Shown: piece after piece, positions 9,046 to 18,372 of the stretch
Layout: each line of letters opens with the position of its first letter
How positions within the stretch are numbered: position 1 is the first letter of the stretch
NCBI GenBank assembly: GCA_023399455.1
Contig: JAEWPN010000153.1
Coordinates: 1 to 64,000 of the forward strand
Reading direction: 5' to 3'
DNA length: 64,000 nucleotides
Origin: Bacillota bacterium
GTDB lineage: Bacteria; Bacillota; Clostridia; Lachnospirales; Lachnospiraceae
The notes under the pieces: generated by a model
Seen by the model: the letters and a program-made list of their open reading frames with translations, nothing else
What the model was told of the DNA's origin: nothing
Database searches by the model: none
Made by a program: the position numbers and the translations under genes

Positions 9046-11451
9046 TTATACATGGAAACATCGGAACAGATAGTATTTCATAACATCGATCACCGGCACG
9101 CAAAATAAAACAATGCCCAATATACTCAGGACTACTCCGATATTTACTGCCGGAAGGATTCCTCCAAATACGCCAAGCAAAGCAAAAGCAATGATGGCAG
9201 CAATATTAATCGCCAGTAAATATGCGCTGGGCCTGGAGGACCAAAAATGCTTTCGTTCCCTTACGATCAGCATTCTAAACTGTGTATTAAAGACCAGTGC
9301 CAGCAGCACCACTGTCTGCAATTGTTCAAAGGAAAGCCGAAACAGATATGTCCCAATCCATATAATCAGTAAATCCTCAAGTGCAAACAAAATACCCAGA
9401 AAGATTGAAGAAGCCGTAATATTGCGCAAATTCCATTCATTTGGAGACTCTGTGGATTTCACCCGGTCGGTAGCGATGGACATTGTGACAAAATCATTGG
9501 CAAAGACCAACAATGACATTCCAAGCAGCGACACCAGAGAATCCTGCAGCCAGAAAAACCCAATTGTAAATAGAATGACCACTTCAACAACCTTAGTAAT
9601 CTTATTGATTACCCAGGTCAGCATTCTCTGATAGGTTTTTCTGCTGACATCAACAGCATCAATAATTTCTCCCAGTCCCGGCTGCGTAAGAATAATACTT
9701 GCAGAGACCCTGGCAACATCCGTTGCTTCGCATACTGCCGTTCCAAGCTCCGCCTGCTTAAGTGCCGGGGAGTCATTTACACCGTCTCCCGTCATTCCTA
9801 CCATATGACCGTTTTCCTGGAGCAATTTCACAATCTGGTATTTATCTTCGGGATATACCTCAGCAAAACCGTCATTCTCCCGAATTAGTTTAAGCTGCTC
9901 TTCCCGGCTTCGTTCTTTAAATTCACAAGCCCGCAAAATCCGATTTCCGATTCCGACTTTCTCTGCAATTTCTTTTGCTATGGGCGTACTATCCCCTGTT
10001 ATCATAATAGGTTTTATCCCCAGGCTGCGAATCTTAGAAATCATACGTGCGGAATCCTCCCGCGGCGGATCCGCTATGGCCAGCAATCCTGCAAAATGAG
10101 TCCGACCGGCAGCTGCAACGGCAACAGCAAGAGACCGATACCCTTTTTCTGAAAAAGAGGCATCTGTCTGATTGATGGTCTCTGTCATGATGCCATCCAC
10201 ACCATCGCAAAGAGACATAATCGTAGGAACGGCTCCTTTCAGAATACGAATTTCTTCTCCATACTCAAGAATAACGGCTTCTGTTCTTTTGGCTTCCGGA
10301 CTGAATGGTATAAACTGTGTTCGGTTTTCGTAATTGAATGTATAACCGCATTCTTTTGCATACGCAATAATTGCAGAATCTATAAGATCCATTCCCTCTT
10401 CTTTGGAAGCCTGTGCCGCCAGACGTATTAATTTATCTTTCCGGTAATTTCCAAATGGGACACAGTCGACGACTGACAATAAATTCTGCGTTATGGTTCC
10501 GGTTTTATCAAAACAAAACATATCGATGGAGGCCGCATCCTCAATACAATCAAGTTTGGTAACAAGAACGCCTTTTCTAGACAGCTCCATTGCTCCTGCC
10601 GCCTGGACAATGGTAAGGACGGCAGGAAGTGCAACCGGTATCGCTCCGATCAGGAAAATAACTATAAAAGAGAGGATGAACAGAATATCTTTATGCAAAT
10701 AAATGCCATAGACCGAAACGATTATGGAAGCCGCAATTCCCAGATACATCATATATTTGACAATAGTCAGCATCAGTTCTTCCTGCTTTGATTTCGGCTT
10801 CGCTACTTTTACCAATTCTACGGTCTTTCCAAAGTAGGTATTCACACCGGTATTCAGCACTATGCATTTGGATTCTCCGCGCTTTACAATGCTTCCCGAG
10901 TAAATAATATCCGATGGCATGGCCTCAAAAGGCATCGACTCACCGGTCAGTGCGGACTGATCTACTGATAGTCCTCCGCTGTAAAGACAGGCATCTGCCG
11001 GAACCACATCACCAAGCTTGAGTGTAATAATATCTCCCGGTACTATTTCCCGGGCATTAAGTAAAGACCATTTTTTATCCCGAAGAACCTGAACCTTAAT
11101 TTCAAGCTTCTTTTTAAGCATCTGAACAGCTTTGTTTGAATTCCTGGATTGCAAATAACCGATGACGGCATTGATTGTCAGAAGTGAAAATATAATAATG
11201 CTTTCTGTATAATGTTTCAATATTAATGTAAGAACAATAGATATTTCCAAGAGCCACGGCATAGGGCCCCAGTATCGCTTCAAAAACTCCAAAACGGGAT
11301 TTTTCTTAGCCTCCTGGATCTCATTGTACCCAAACTGCCCGATCCGGTCATTTACAGCCTCTGTATGAAGTCCTCCTTCACATGTTTCCAATTTCCTCAT
11401 AATCTCTTCTTCGGATACTGTTTTATATTCAGATGCATTAATCGCCTCCAT
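9046..11451 (-). CDS. P-type ATPase of the plasma-membrane H+-ATPase class (P-IIIA)
   Basis: The 801-residue membrane pump shows 'LTGES' near residue 170, 'PVALP' in the transmembrane ion site near 272-276, the phosphorylated Asp315 in 'DKTGTIT', and 'TGDGVND' near 554-560. There is no N-terminal metal-binding domain. The PVALP motif and length point to proton-type P-IIIA ATPases, as in archaeal and fungal relatives, rather than Ca2+ or heavy-metal pumps. The ATG at 11451 has AAAGGAG upstream; the longer frame begins with an unlikely TTG. It lies 21 bp behind a ROK regulator and is probably co-transcribed with it. The transported ion is inferred by family only. Confidence 0.85.
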   Translation of the reverse strand: MEAINASEYKTVSEEEIMRKLETCEGGLHTEAVNDRIGQFGYNEIQEAKKNPVLEFLKRYWGPMPWLLEISIVLTLILKHYTESIIIFSLLTINAVIGYLQSRNSNKAVQMLKKKLEIKVQVLRDKKWSLLNAREIVPGDIITLKLGDVVPADACLYSGGLSVDQSALTGESMPFEAMPSDIIYSGSIVKRGESKCIVLNTGVNTYFGKTVELVKVAKPKSKQEELMLTIVKYMMYLGIAASIIVSVYGIYLHKDILFILSFIVIFLIGAIPVALPAVLTIVQAAGAMELSRKGVLVTKLDCIEDAASIDMFCFDKTGTITQNLLSVVDCVPFGNYRKDKLIRLAAQASKEEGMDLIDSAIIAYAKECGYTFNYENRTQFIPFSPEAKRTEAVILEYGEEIRILKGAVPTIMSLCDGVDGIMTETINQTDASFSEKGYRSLAVAVAAAGRTHFAGLLAIADPPREDSARMISKIRSLGIKPIMITGDSTPIAKEIAEKVGIGNRILRACEFKERSREEQLKLIRENDGFAEVYPEDKYQIVKLLQENGHMVGMTGDGVNDSPALKQAELGTAVCEATDVARVSASIILTQPGLGEIIDAVDVSRKTYQRMLTWVINKITKVVEVVILFTIGFFWLQDSLVSLLGMSLLVFANDFVTMSIATDRVKSTESPNEWNLRNITASSIFLGILFALEDLLIIWIGTYLFRLSFEQLQTVVLLALVFNTQFRMLIVRERKHFWSSRPSAYLLAINIAAIIAFALLGVFGGILPAVNIGVVLSILGIVLFCVPVIDVMKYYLFRCFHV

Positions 11452-11472
11452 ATTCTTCACTCCTTTCTGCAA

Positions 11473-12639
11473 TCAAACAATTTTCGCTTTACAGCAATGA
11501 CTCATGACCAATGCTGCCGAACCGATTGCTATGGTATTTTCCTGGAATGCTCCGCCCTTACTGAATAATATCGTATCAGCATAAAGATAATTGTTATAGA
11601 AACTTTCAAGACATTCCTGATAATAATCTTCCAGATTCATCACAAGCGGACCGCTTAGGATGATCACATCCGGATTCAAAAGACGTGAAAAATTGATAAG
11701 TCCAATGCTGAAGAAAATAGCTTTTTCACGAATGATTCTCTTAACGGCCATATTCTCTTCCGGCAGATTTACCAGCACCTCTTTATAATTTTCTTCATTC
11801 AATTTAACGCTGTCAAGATTCAATTCATCAGTAACCGCATGAATTACTGCTCCCAATGCAGAAACCTTTTCGACACTGTTCATACACCCGGATTCCAAGA
11901 ACATATCCATGCTGCCAAGCGCATCCTCCCGATCGTTCATTGTTCGAACGATCACTCCATCCTTGATCACCGCAGACCGGATACCGATACCGCAATGGAT
12001 GTATGCAATACTTCGTTTATTTTTCCCGATACCGAACAAATATTCCACTAATGCGGCAGCATTTGCGCCATTATCAATGTAACAAGGAACAGAAAACTTG
12101 TTTTCTATACATTCCTTGACCTGGACATTGCCCCAGCCGGGGAATGGAAATCCCTGGGGGGCGAGCATGACCCCGTGGTCACGGTCCAGCGGACCTACCG
12201 TTCCTACACCGATACCAAGAATTTGATCCGAAGATATGGATCTTTCTTTTATTATTCTTTCAATCCGATACAGAATGGAATCAATGACCTTTTCTGCAGA
12301 ATCATGTTCATGCAAGAAAAATACTTCTGTTTTTAGAACCGTCAGTTTTAAATTGGTGAGGACTATATTCACATAAGTTCTGGACAAGTCGACACCAATT
12401 AAATATAACCCATGGTGAATGATGTCATAAGTAAGCGCTTTTCTTCCCCCGGTCGATTCTGCCTCGCCAAAAGAGACAATCAGATTCTTTTCATCCAGTG
12501 CCTTCATTGCTCTGTTCAATGTTGTCAACTTTAAATTCATGGATAACTGAATTTCTTTTTTTGTCAGTGGGCCCCTTTGGTAAAGCTCATAAAATATACT
12601 TAATGTCCTGGAATCCAATCCGTTTAATTTTTCTGACAT
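11473..12639 (-). CDS. ROK-family transcriptional regulator (NagC/XylR type)
   Basis: The 388-residue protein has an N-terminal winged helix-turn-helix ('GPLTKKEIQLSMNLKLTTLNRAMKAL', about residues 20-60) and a ROK sugar-kinase fold beginning with 'GVDLSRTYVNIVLTNL' and containing 'YIDNGANAAALVEYLFG'. The usual CxCGxxGCxE zinc signature is degenerate here, reduced to 'ESGCMNSVE', so zinc binding and sugar sensing may be altered. The start at 12639 was chosen by position of the helix-turn-helix; a longer TTG frame from 12693 exists. It directly precedes the P-type ATPase, an unusual partner for a ROK repressor. Confidence 0.88.
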   Translation of the reverse strand: MSEKLNGLDSRTLSIFYELYQRGPLTKKEIQLSMNLKLTTLNRAMKALDEKNLIVSFGEAESTGGRKALTYDIIHHGLYLIGVDLSRTYVNIVLTNLKLTVLKTEVFFLHEHDSAEKVIDSILYRIERIIKERSISSDQILGIGVGTVGPLDRDHGVMLAPQGFPFPGWGNVQVKECIENKFSVPCYIDNGANAAALVEYLFGIGKNKRSIAYIHCGIGIRSAVIKDGVIVRTMNDREDALGSMDMFLESGCMNSVEKVSALGAVIHAVTDELNLDSVKLNEENYKEVLVNLPEENMAVKRIIREKAIFFSIGLINFSRLLNPDVIILSGPLVMNLEDYYQECLESFYNNYLYADTILFSKGGAFQENTIAIGSAALVMSHCCKAKIV

Positions 12640-12731
12640 ACGCACCACTCTTTCTTTTTTCACAGCAAATATATCGTACACTCTTTTGACCAAAATGGCA
12701 ATAAGTTTATGAAAAGGTCAATGTAAAAAGA

Positions 12732-12776
12732 AAAGTGCATCTTCCACACGAAAGAACGCATGGTAAAATGCACTTT
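12732..12776 (-). terminator. Terminator behind the first glutathione peroxidase
   Basis: On the minus strand AAAGTGCAT and ATGCACTTT pair as a 9-bp stem around a long loop, followed by TCTTTTT. It sits just downstream of the peroxidase stop at 12805. Confidence 0.55.
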
Positions 12777-12804
12777 GTTATTCCTGCCAATCATGGCTTA
12801 ATTA

Positions 12805-13362
12805 TTATTTTAATTCAATCAGCTCTGCTATCCTATCTTCCACAAATCCCAAATCTTCCGTAGGTTCAAACCTTTCCAGTACACGGCCTTCCCTATTCAC
12901 GAGAAACTTCGTAAAGTTCCACTTGATATCCGGCTCATTCCTGTAATTGGGATTGAGTTCGGACAGTTTTTTTTCCAAAACAGGAGTCATCTTGCTCTCC
13001 GGGCTGAAGCCCTCGAAACCTTTCTCCTCCACCAGGTACTTATACAGCGGAATCGCATTTTCGCCGTTAACCTCTATCTTAGAAAACCGGGGAAAAGTAA
13101 TTCCATAGTGCATGTCACAAAAGCTTCCAATTTCTTCGTTGCTTCCGGGCGCCTGATTTCCAAACTGATTGCAAGGGAAGTCCAAAATCTCAAAGCCTTC
13201 TCCCTGATACTTCTCATATAAATCCTGCAGAACATCATATTGAGGCGTAAATCCACATTGCGTAGCGGTATTGACAATTAAAAGAACCTTTCCTTTATAA
13301 TCGGTTAAAGAAACCTCTGTACCTTTTGCATTCTCTGCCCTAAAATCATAAACACTCTTCAT
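12805..13362 (-). CDS. Glutathione peroxidase family protein (Cys type), longer paralogue
   Basis: The 185-residue thioredoxin-fold peroxidase reduces hydroperoxides, in bacteria usually with thioredoxin as donor. The peroxidatic Cys36 lies in 'NTATQCGFTPQY'; 'LDFPCNQFGNQAPGS' (Cys64) and 'KWNFTKFLV' supply the remaining active-site elements. The reactive position is an ordinary cysteine codon, not UGA. Compared with the neighbour at 13485 it carries about 20 additional residues before the KWNFTKF motif. There is no signal peptide. The two genes are tandem on the same strand about 120 bp apart, indicating duplication. Confidence 0.92.
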   Translation of the reverse strand: MKSVYDFRAENAKGTEVSLTDYKGKVLLIVNTATQCGFTPQYDVLQDLYEKYQGEGFEILDFPCNQFGNQAPGSNEEIGSFCDMHYGITFPRFSKIEVNGENAIPLYKYLVEEKGFEGFSPESKMTPVLEKKLSELNPNYRNEPDIKWNFTKFLVNREGRVLERFEPTEDLGFVEDRIAELIELK

Positions 13363-13484
13363 AATCCTTTTTCTCCTTTCGCATTCTCAAATTTTATACC
13401 CTTAATTTTGCTTCCTGATACTGTTTGTTTCATGTATTATTTATTTCATTTTCTTAATTATACCCTATTTTCTACCATTATTCT

Positions 13485-13970
13485 CTATTTTTCTTTTTTC
13501 AATAAATCCTTAACCTTCTCCTCCAGCTTCTCCGGTGTAGTCGCTGAACCGAACCGCTCCGTTACATTGCCATCCCTGTCTACCAGGAACTTCGTAAAGT
13601 TCCACTTAATATTCTTCCCCATAACACCGCCCTTCTGGGATTTCAAATAAGTATATAGCGGCTCCTCATCGTCACCGTTCACATGAATCTTGGCAAACTG
13701 AGCAAAGGTAATTCCATAGCGCAGACTGCAAAAGCTGGTGATTTCATCATCGCTTCCGGGCGCCTGGTTCGCAAACTGGTTACAAGGAAAATCCAAAATT
13801 TCAAAACCTTCTTCTTTATACTTTTCATATAAGGTCTGCAAGCCGTTATACTGCGGTGTGAAACCACACCCCGTCGCCGTATTCACAATTAACAGCACCT
13901 TTCCTTTGTAATCGGACAAAGAAACTTCCTTTCCATCTTTGTTATTGACCGTGTAATCATAAATGCCCAT
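13485..13970 (-). CDS. Glutathione peroxidase family protein (Cys type), shorter paralogue
   Basis: The 161-residue paralogue of the downstream gene has peroxidatic Cys35 in 'NTATGCGFTPQY', the conserved 'LDFPCNQFANQAPGS' and 'KWNFTKFLVDRDGNV'. Its length is normal for monomeric bacterial glutathione peroxidases. It probably protects against lipid or organic hydroperoxides in the cytoplasm using thioredoxin. High identity to the neighbour around the active site shows that the pair arose by duplication. Confidence 0.93.
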   Translation of the reverse strand: MGIYDYTVNNKDGKEVSLSDYKGKVLLIVNTATGCGFTPQYNGLQTLYEKYKEEGFEILDFPCNQFANQAPGSDDEITSFCSLRYGITFAQFAKIHVNGDDEEPLYTYLKSQKGGVMGKNIKWNFTKFLVDRDGNVTERFGSATTPEKLEEKVKDLLKKEK

Positions 13971-14051
13971 ATCGCTTACCCTCTCTTTTAATTGTTTGCA
14001 ATATAATTGCTTTCTATTTATTTTAGATTGTACACAATTTATTATGATTTG

Positions 14052-14462
14052 TCAATCCTTATCTAAAAAATAGTGTGAAAGCCGTTCTTTAAGAGATAAA
14101 ATATTATTCTCAATCTTCCATATAACTTCAGCAAATTCATCATCACTCTTTCCCGTAGGATCGTCCAGCCCCCAATCTTCACGCTTCTTACATGGCAGAT
14201 ACGGGCATTCCACATTACAACCCATGGTGACCACCATATCTACAGGCGGAATATCACATAAACGCTTACTATACTGTACGGCTTCCATGTCAATTCCATA
14301 AAACTGTTTCATCAGCCTCACGGCATCCTGATTGATCTGCTGCTTCGTTTCCGTTCCTGCGGAATAGCTTTCAAAAACATCACCGGCAAGATACCGACCC
14401 AGCGCTTCTGCAATCTGGCTTCTGCAAGAATTATGCACACAAATAAACGCGACCTTTATCAT
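14052..14462 (-). CDS. arsC: Arsenate reductase, low-molecular-weight phosphatase type
   Basis: The 136-residue cytoplasmic enzyme reduces As(V) to As(III). The P-loop C-X5-R is Cys8-VHNSC-Arg14 at the very N-terminus, and 'MGCNVECPYLPCKK..DWGLDDPTGKSD' supplies the C-terminal redox cysteines and the catalytic Asp loop of thioredoxin-coupled ArsC. It is the last gene of arsR-acr3-arsC; only 2 nt separate it from the transporter stop, and AAGGAGG precedes its ATG inside the transporter 3' end. Confidence 0.93.
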   Translation of the reverse strand: MIKVAFICVHNSCRSQIAEALGRYLAGDVFESYSAGTETKQQINQDAVRLMKQFYGIDMEAVQYSKRLCDIPPVDMVVTMGCNVECPYLPCKKREDWGLDDPTGKSDDEFAEVIWKIENNILSLKERLSHYFLDKD

Positions 14463-14464
14463 CT

Positions 14465-15541
14465 TTATACTTGCCTCCTTACAGTTTCAGCAGCTGGTAC
14501 AGGGAACCAATGGCGGGTCTTATCGATAAAGCGGACCAATAAAAGCATAACAGGCACCTCGGTCAATACTCCTACGGTACAGGCAAGAACAACCGGAGAA
14601 TCAGGACCAAACAAAGCGATCGCTACTGCCACTGACAATTCAAAAAAATCCGAGGCTGCGATCAAAGAGGCAGGAGCCGCGATATTGTGAGGCTGCTTTG
14701 TCCATCTACACAGCAGATAAGTGAAATTGGCAGAAATCACATTTTGCAGAATCAACGGAACTGCAATCAGCAAAACGTACAGCGGCTGTTCTAAAATAAT
14801 GTCGCCTTGGAAGGAAAAAATAATGATCAGGGTAAGAAGCAGCCCTAATGTAGTTATGCGATCAAATTGGGGGACAAACTTTTCATTGAAATATTGCTCA
14901 CCCTTTTTTTGAATCATCAGAAAACGTGTGAACACACCGCCTACCAGCGGTACTACAACGAATAAAATAATAGAAAACACAAGTGTATCCCATGGAATAT
15001 GAACGCCATTCACACCGAGCAATAATTGTACCAGCGGTACAAACAGTACGAGGATCAATAAGTCATTTATAGAAACCTGCACAAGAGTATGTGCCGGATC
15101 CCCCTTCGTGAGATTGCTCCACACAAATACCATCGCCGTGCAAGGTGCTGTTCCCAGCAATACGGCACCTGTTACAAAGTCCTGTGCCAAATCAGCAGGA
15201 ATGAAGGCTTGAAAAATCACCTTAAAAAACAAGGTCGCCAGTCCAAACATGAGAAAAGGCTTGATAAGCCAGCTGCTGCCACTAGATATAAGAATACCCG
15301 AAGGATGTTTTCCGACATTTTTGATGGACTGAAAATCTATTTTCATCATCATGGGGTAAATCATAACCCAAATGAGAACAGCAATCGGAAGGTTCTGGCC
15401 CGCATATTGGAATCTCTCTAAAACTGCCGGAATTGAGGGCAGGAACTTTCCAATCATAATACCTGCTGTCATGCACAGCAGCACCCAAATGGTAAGATAC
15501 TTTTCAAAAAAGCTGATTCCTTTGTTTTTTTCTATACTCAT
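14465..15541 (-). CDS. acr3: Arsenite efflux transporter, ACR3 family
   Basis: The 358-residue inner-membrane protein has about ten membrane segments and exports arsenite. The ACR3 signature 'GTAPCTAMVFVWSNLTKGDP' with its essential cysteine is present, followed by 'VQVSINDLLIL'. The start overlaps the arsR stop by 4 nt (ATGA), so the two are translationally coupled. It matches the Bacillus-type ACR3 subfamily in length. Confidence 0.95.
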   Translation of the reverse strand: MSIEKNKGISFFEKYLTIWVLLCMTAGIMIGKFLPSIPAVLERFQYAGQNLPIAVLIWVMIYPMMMKIDFQSIKNVGKHPSGILISSGSSWLIKPFLMFGLATLFFKVIFQAFIPADLAQDFVTGAVLLGTAPCTAMVFVWSNLTKGDPAHTLVQVSINDLLILVLFVPLVQLLLGVNGVHIPWDTLVFSIILFVVVPLVGGVFTRFLMIQKKGEQYFNEKFVPQFDRITTLGLLLTLIIIFSFQGDIILEQPLYVLLIAVPLILQNVISANFTYLLCRWTKQPHNIAAPASLIAASDFFELSVAVAIALFGPDSPVVLACTVGVLTEVPVMLLLVRFIDKTRHWFPVPAAETVRRQV

Positions 15542-15861
15542 ATCATATCACCGGCTTTCTCTTTTTCTCTGCAAATGCATTTTCCCTTTTGGGTTGTAAT
15601 GAAAGTAAAAAACTGCTTTGTCTTACCGATAGTTTCCTCATCCAGAGAGTAATACGTCCACTTACCTTCCTCCCTTGCCTTGACGATTCCACTTTTACAT
15701 AAGAGTCTCATATGATGAGACAGCGTGGATTGGGACATTTCAAACTTTTCTAAAATTTTGCAGGCGCACAGTTCCCCGCAGGATAGCATATCTACGATCA
15801 TAGCTCTCTTGGGATCGCCCAATGCTTTGAATACTTTTATATTCTCCAAATAGTAGTCCAT
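15538..15861 (-). CDS. arsR: ArsR-family arsenic-responsive repressor
   Basis: The 107-residue winged-helix repressor carries the metalloid-binding ELCACK motif in the alpha-3 helix and the DNA-reading segment 'MSQSTLSHHMRLLCKSGIV', with a further Cys nearby. It heads the ars operon and is likely released from the palindrome at 15879-15923 when As(III) binds its cysteines. Metalloid specificity is inferred from the CxC motif and the neighbours. Confidence 0.93.
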   Translation of the reverse strand: MDYYLENIKVFKALGDPKRAMIVDMLSCGELCACKILEKFEMSQSTLSHHMRLLCKSGIVKAREEGKWTYYSLDEETIGKTKQFFTFITTQKGKCICREKEKAGDMI

Positions 15862-15878
15862 ATCATCACCTCAAATCT

Positions 15879-15923
15879 ATATTTTTCGATATGATATATT
15901 ATATGCATCATATCGAAAAATAT
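15879..15923. promoter_or_regulatory. ArsR operator: perfect 17-bp inverted repeat
   Basis: ATATTTTTCGATATGAT at 15879-15895 and its exact reverse complement at 15907-15923 flank an 11-bp AT-rich spacer. The element lies 18 bp upstream of the arsR start, where the operon promoter must be, and has the ATAT..CGATATGAT character of ArsR-family sites. Confidence 0.75.
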
Positions 15924-15948
15924 CAATATGAAATTGATATTTTAATAT

Positions 15949-15979
15949 AAAAAAGGCGGAACCCGTTTTTAGGTCCGCC
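15949..15979 (-). terminator. Terminator of the chemoreceptor gene
   Basis: On the minus strand GGCGGACC pairs with GGTTCCGCC (one bulge) and is followed by TTTTTT. It lies about 40 bp behind the chemoreceptor stop and keeps it separate from the ars promoter. Confidence 0.75.
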
Positions 15980-16020
15980 TCAGCTTATCAATTTCCAATT
16001 ATATTTTGGTTCAGTCCATT

Positions 16021-17349
16021 TCAACCGCCTATTATACTATTTTCGAACATAGCCTTTCTGCGCTCCGCCGTCATGCCGATTTTTTCGATATTTTCTACCA
16101 GGTCATGAGTTACCGAAGTAATCTTGTTCGTTGCCTGCTTACAGTCGGTCACAAGACCTTCAAATTCCAGCATCGCATTGGTAGTCTCCCTTGCGCTTGC
16201 CGTATTCCTCTCAGCCGCATCCGCCAAAGAAACGATACCATCCTTCATCACATCCTTATGGCCATCCAGTGTATTGACCTCAGTATTGATACCATCGATG
16301 GAAGAACCAACGCTGATAATCTCCTGATTAAGCTTTGCAAAAATATCCTTTGTCTGGCGGATCTTCTCGTTCTGCTGTACAAACGCATCGGATACCTTCT
16401 GAGTAACGTCCACGCTCACGTTCGAATTCTCGATCAATATGTTGACGATCTTGCTGATATGCTCGGAAGATTCTCTCGACTGGTCCGCCAAGGTACGTAT
16501 CTCCTCGGCAACCACTGCGAAGCCTTTTCCCTGTTCCCCGGCTCTCGCCGCCTCTATGGAAGCATTCAGTGCAAGCAGATTGGTCTGGCTCGCAATTCCC
16601 GCAATGATTTCTGTAGCCTGACGAATTTCCAGTGCCGACTGATTGGTAAGATCCGTCTGGCTTCTGACATTTTCAATCGACTCGCTGTTCTCCTCGCTGA
16701 TAGTTACAAGCTCCTGCATAATTTCTTCGGAGGATTGATTATAATCCTTCATCTTATCCGCACTCTCGGTAAGTGCCTCTATGTTCGCCGCAATGGTCTC
16801 TATTGCATGACTGATGTCCAGTATCTCGCTTTCAATTTCTTTCGTCTGGTCAGCCTGCGATACGGTATTCGAAGTGATGCTCTCTACCTCACGGCCTACC
16901 TGCTCCATAGCCTTCGCCATGTTATCAAAGGATTCACGAAAATCGCCGGAAACAGAATCCAAAGAATCTACGGCATTCTTTATTCCCACTACGACCTTTG
17001 CAAAGGACTTCATCATCTCGTTCACATTTCGCATCATCTGTCCCAGCTCATCTTTACGCTCCGTCAGCTTATTGCCGTCTAACGTCATCGTTCCGTCCGC
17101 GATCTTATCGAAGTTCTTAGCCATTTTCCCCAGATTTCTCAAAATAGCTTCAATAAAGCCGAATATTACCGCCCCTAACAATACCAAAAGTATAACGAGA
17201 ACCAATATCGCAAATCCAACGGTCATCCTTTGCCCCGCTACCTGCATCAGTATAAAAACAGTTATCAGACCGAAGGCGATTACCGGTCCGGCAATCATAC
17301 ACAGAAGACGTATCCACGCTTTATTTTTCTTTGTCACATCCATTTCCAT
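16021..17349 (-). CDS. Methyl-accepting chemotaxis protein with minimal sensor region
   Basis: The 442-residue protein has two membrane helices close together near residues 12-32 and 40-65, then a HAMP-like segment ('[25 protein letters not shown]'). The long coiled-coil signalling domain holds the conserved hairpin tip '[21 protein letters not shown]' near residues 245-270. Almost nothing lies between the two membrane helices, so an external ligand domain is lacking; sensing of membrane state or of an intracellular cue is inferred. AGGAGAG precedes the ATG. No other chemotaxis or flagellar genes are nearby. Confidence 0.93.
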   Translation of the reverse strand: MEMDVTKKNKAWIRLLCMIAGPVIAFGLITVFILMQVAGQRMTVGFAILVLVILLVLLGAVIFGFIEAILRNLGKMAKNFDKIADGTMTLDGNKLTERKDELGQMMRNVNEMMKSFAKVVVGIKNAVDSLDSVSGDFRESFDNMAKAMEQVGREVESITSNTVSQADQTKEIESEILDISHAIETIAANIEALTESADKMKDYNQSSEEIMQELVTISEENSESIENVRSQTDLTNQSALEIRQATEIIAGIASQTNLLALNASIEAARAGEQGKGFAVVAEEIRTLADQSRESSEHISKIVNILIENSNVSVDVTQKVSDAFVQQNEKIRQTKDIFAKLNQEIISVGSSIDGINTEVNTLDGHKDVMKDGIVSLADAAERNTASARETTNAMLEFEGLVTDCKQATNKITSVTHDLVENIEKIGMTAERRKAMFENSIIGG

Positions 17350-17520
17350 ATGTATGTTTCTCTCCTTTTTCTCTTGTAAGATAGATTCATTATAATACTT
17401 TTTCCATTTTTTGTCTTGTGTTTCCGCGTGAATCTATTATTAAATTCTTATTATCTTTATTAAAATCTTATTATAGCTATTTACAGCAGATGCAACCGAA
17501 CCTGCTGTAAAAAAATAAAG

Positions 17521-17546
17521 GCCTCTCAGCAGCAGCGCTGAGAGGC
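17521..17546 (-). terminator. Terminator of the IclR gene
   Basis: GCCTCTCAGC and GCTGAGAGGC form a perfect 10-bp stem with a 6-nt loop; on the minus strand it is followed by TTTATTTTTTT. It lies about 55 bp behind the IclR-type stop. A second inverted repeat (TTACAGCAG at 17481-17489 and CTGCTGTAA at 17502-17510) lies just beyond. Confidence 0.8.
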
Positions 17547-17601
17547 ATACATAAAACTATATGATCGATCAGATTATATACAGGCACAGCAAACTATAAA
17601 T

Positions 17602-18372
17602 CTAGCTGAAGCTCACCGTTTCATTCATGAAATAATTCTCTAATACCTTTTTAGCTCTTAATAGAATTTCTTTGATTTCCAGCTGTTTTTCATCGGTACA
17701 GCGGAATACCGGAACCGCTACACTGACGCTGGCAATGATCTTACCTGACTTACGGATTGCCACCGCCACGCATTGTACATCCTTGTTGGATTCTTCGTAT
17801 TCATAGGACACATCATCCCCGCGAAAACCGGTAAGCTGATCGTGGAGCATATCGAAATCGACGATGGTATTCTCCGTCATCTTGTGCAGCCCGTCGGGAT
17901 ATATCCTGTGAAGCTCCTCCAGGGAACAGTCCAAAAGCAGGGCCTTCCCTATCCCCGTAGCATAAGCGGGCAAGGTTTTTCCAACAGAGGAAGTCATCCG
18001 GATCGCCTGGGGCGAGTCCTTTTTTAATAAATAGACTACATTACCCTTATCCAGAACTGCAAAATGGACCGTCTCCAGACATTGATCAACGATATCCTCC
18101 AACACCTTCTCCACATATTTCAAAGTGCCGCCGTTATTCACGAACGACATTCCGACTTGAAATGCAGCAGGCCCGATTTTGTATAAGCCGGTGTGTTCCT
18201 CCTGCCTCAGGAAATGGAATTCTTTCAAGGTCTGTATCATCGGGAAAATGCTTCCCTTCGGCGCATCCAAAAGCTCCGCCAGCTTAGATAAAGTATATCC
18301 TTCTTCCTTTTGCGCCACCAGTTCAAGAATCCGCAGAATCCTTGCCGTAGACCTATGCTCCGTATATGCCAT
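17602..18372 (-). CDS. IclR-family regulator of the galactoside/aldonate operon
   Basis: The 256-residue protein has an N-terminal winged helix ('TARILRILELVAQKEEGYTL', 'DAPKGSIFPMIQTL') and a C-terminal IclR effector domain ('AYATGIGKALLLD', 'DVQCVAVAIR..IASVSVAVP'), the normal family layout and length. The ATG at 18372 follows AGGATAGGA. It lies at the distal end of the operon with galactonate dehydratase, a 2-keto-3-deoxy kinase and aldolase. IclR proteins such as KdgR and DgoR-type regulators commonly respond to 2-keto-3-deoxy sugar acids, so an intermediate of this pathway is the likely effector. Confidence 0.88.
   Translation of the reverse strand: MAYTEHRSTARILRILELVAQKEEGYTLSKLAELLDAPKGSIFPMIQTLKEFHFLRQEEHTGLYKIGPAAFQVGMSFVNNGGTLKYVEKVLEDIVDQCLETVHFAVLDKGNVVYLLKKDSPQAIRMTSSVGKTLPAYATGIGKALLLDCSLEELHRIYPDGLHKMTENTIVDFDMLHDQLTGFRGDDVSYEYEESNKDVQCVAVAIRKSGKIIASVSVAVPVFRCTDEKQLEIKEILLRAKKVLENYFMNETVSFS

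Noticed and set aside
13263-13867. Possible selenocysteine in the glutathione peroxidases.
   Set aside because: Both active-site positions use a normal cysteine codon and the frames contain no UGA.
16006-17082. A 358-codon open frame on the plus strand opposite the chemoreceptor.
   Set aside because: It is the antisense of a well-supported chemoreceptor gene, lacks a ribosome site and has no recognisable protein features.
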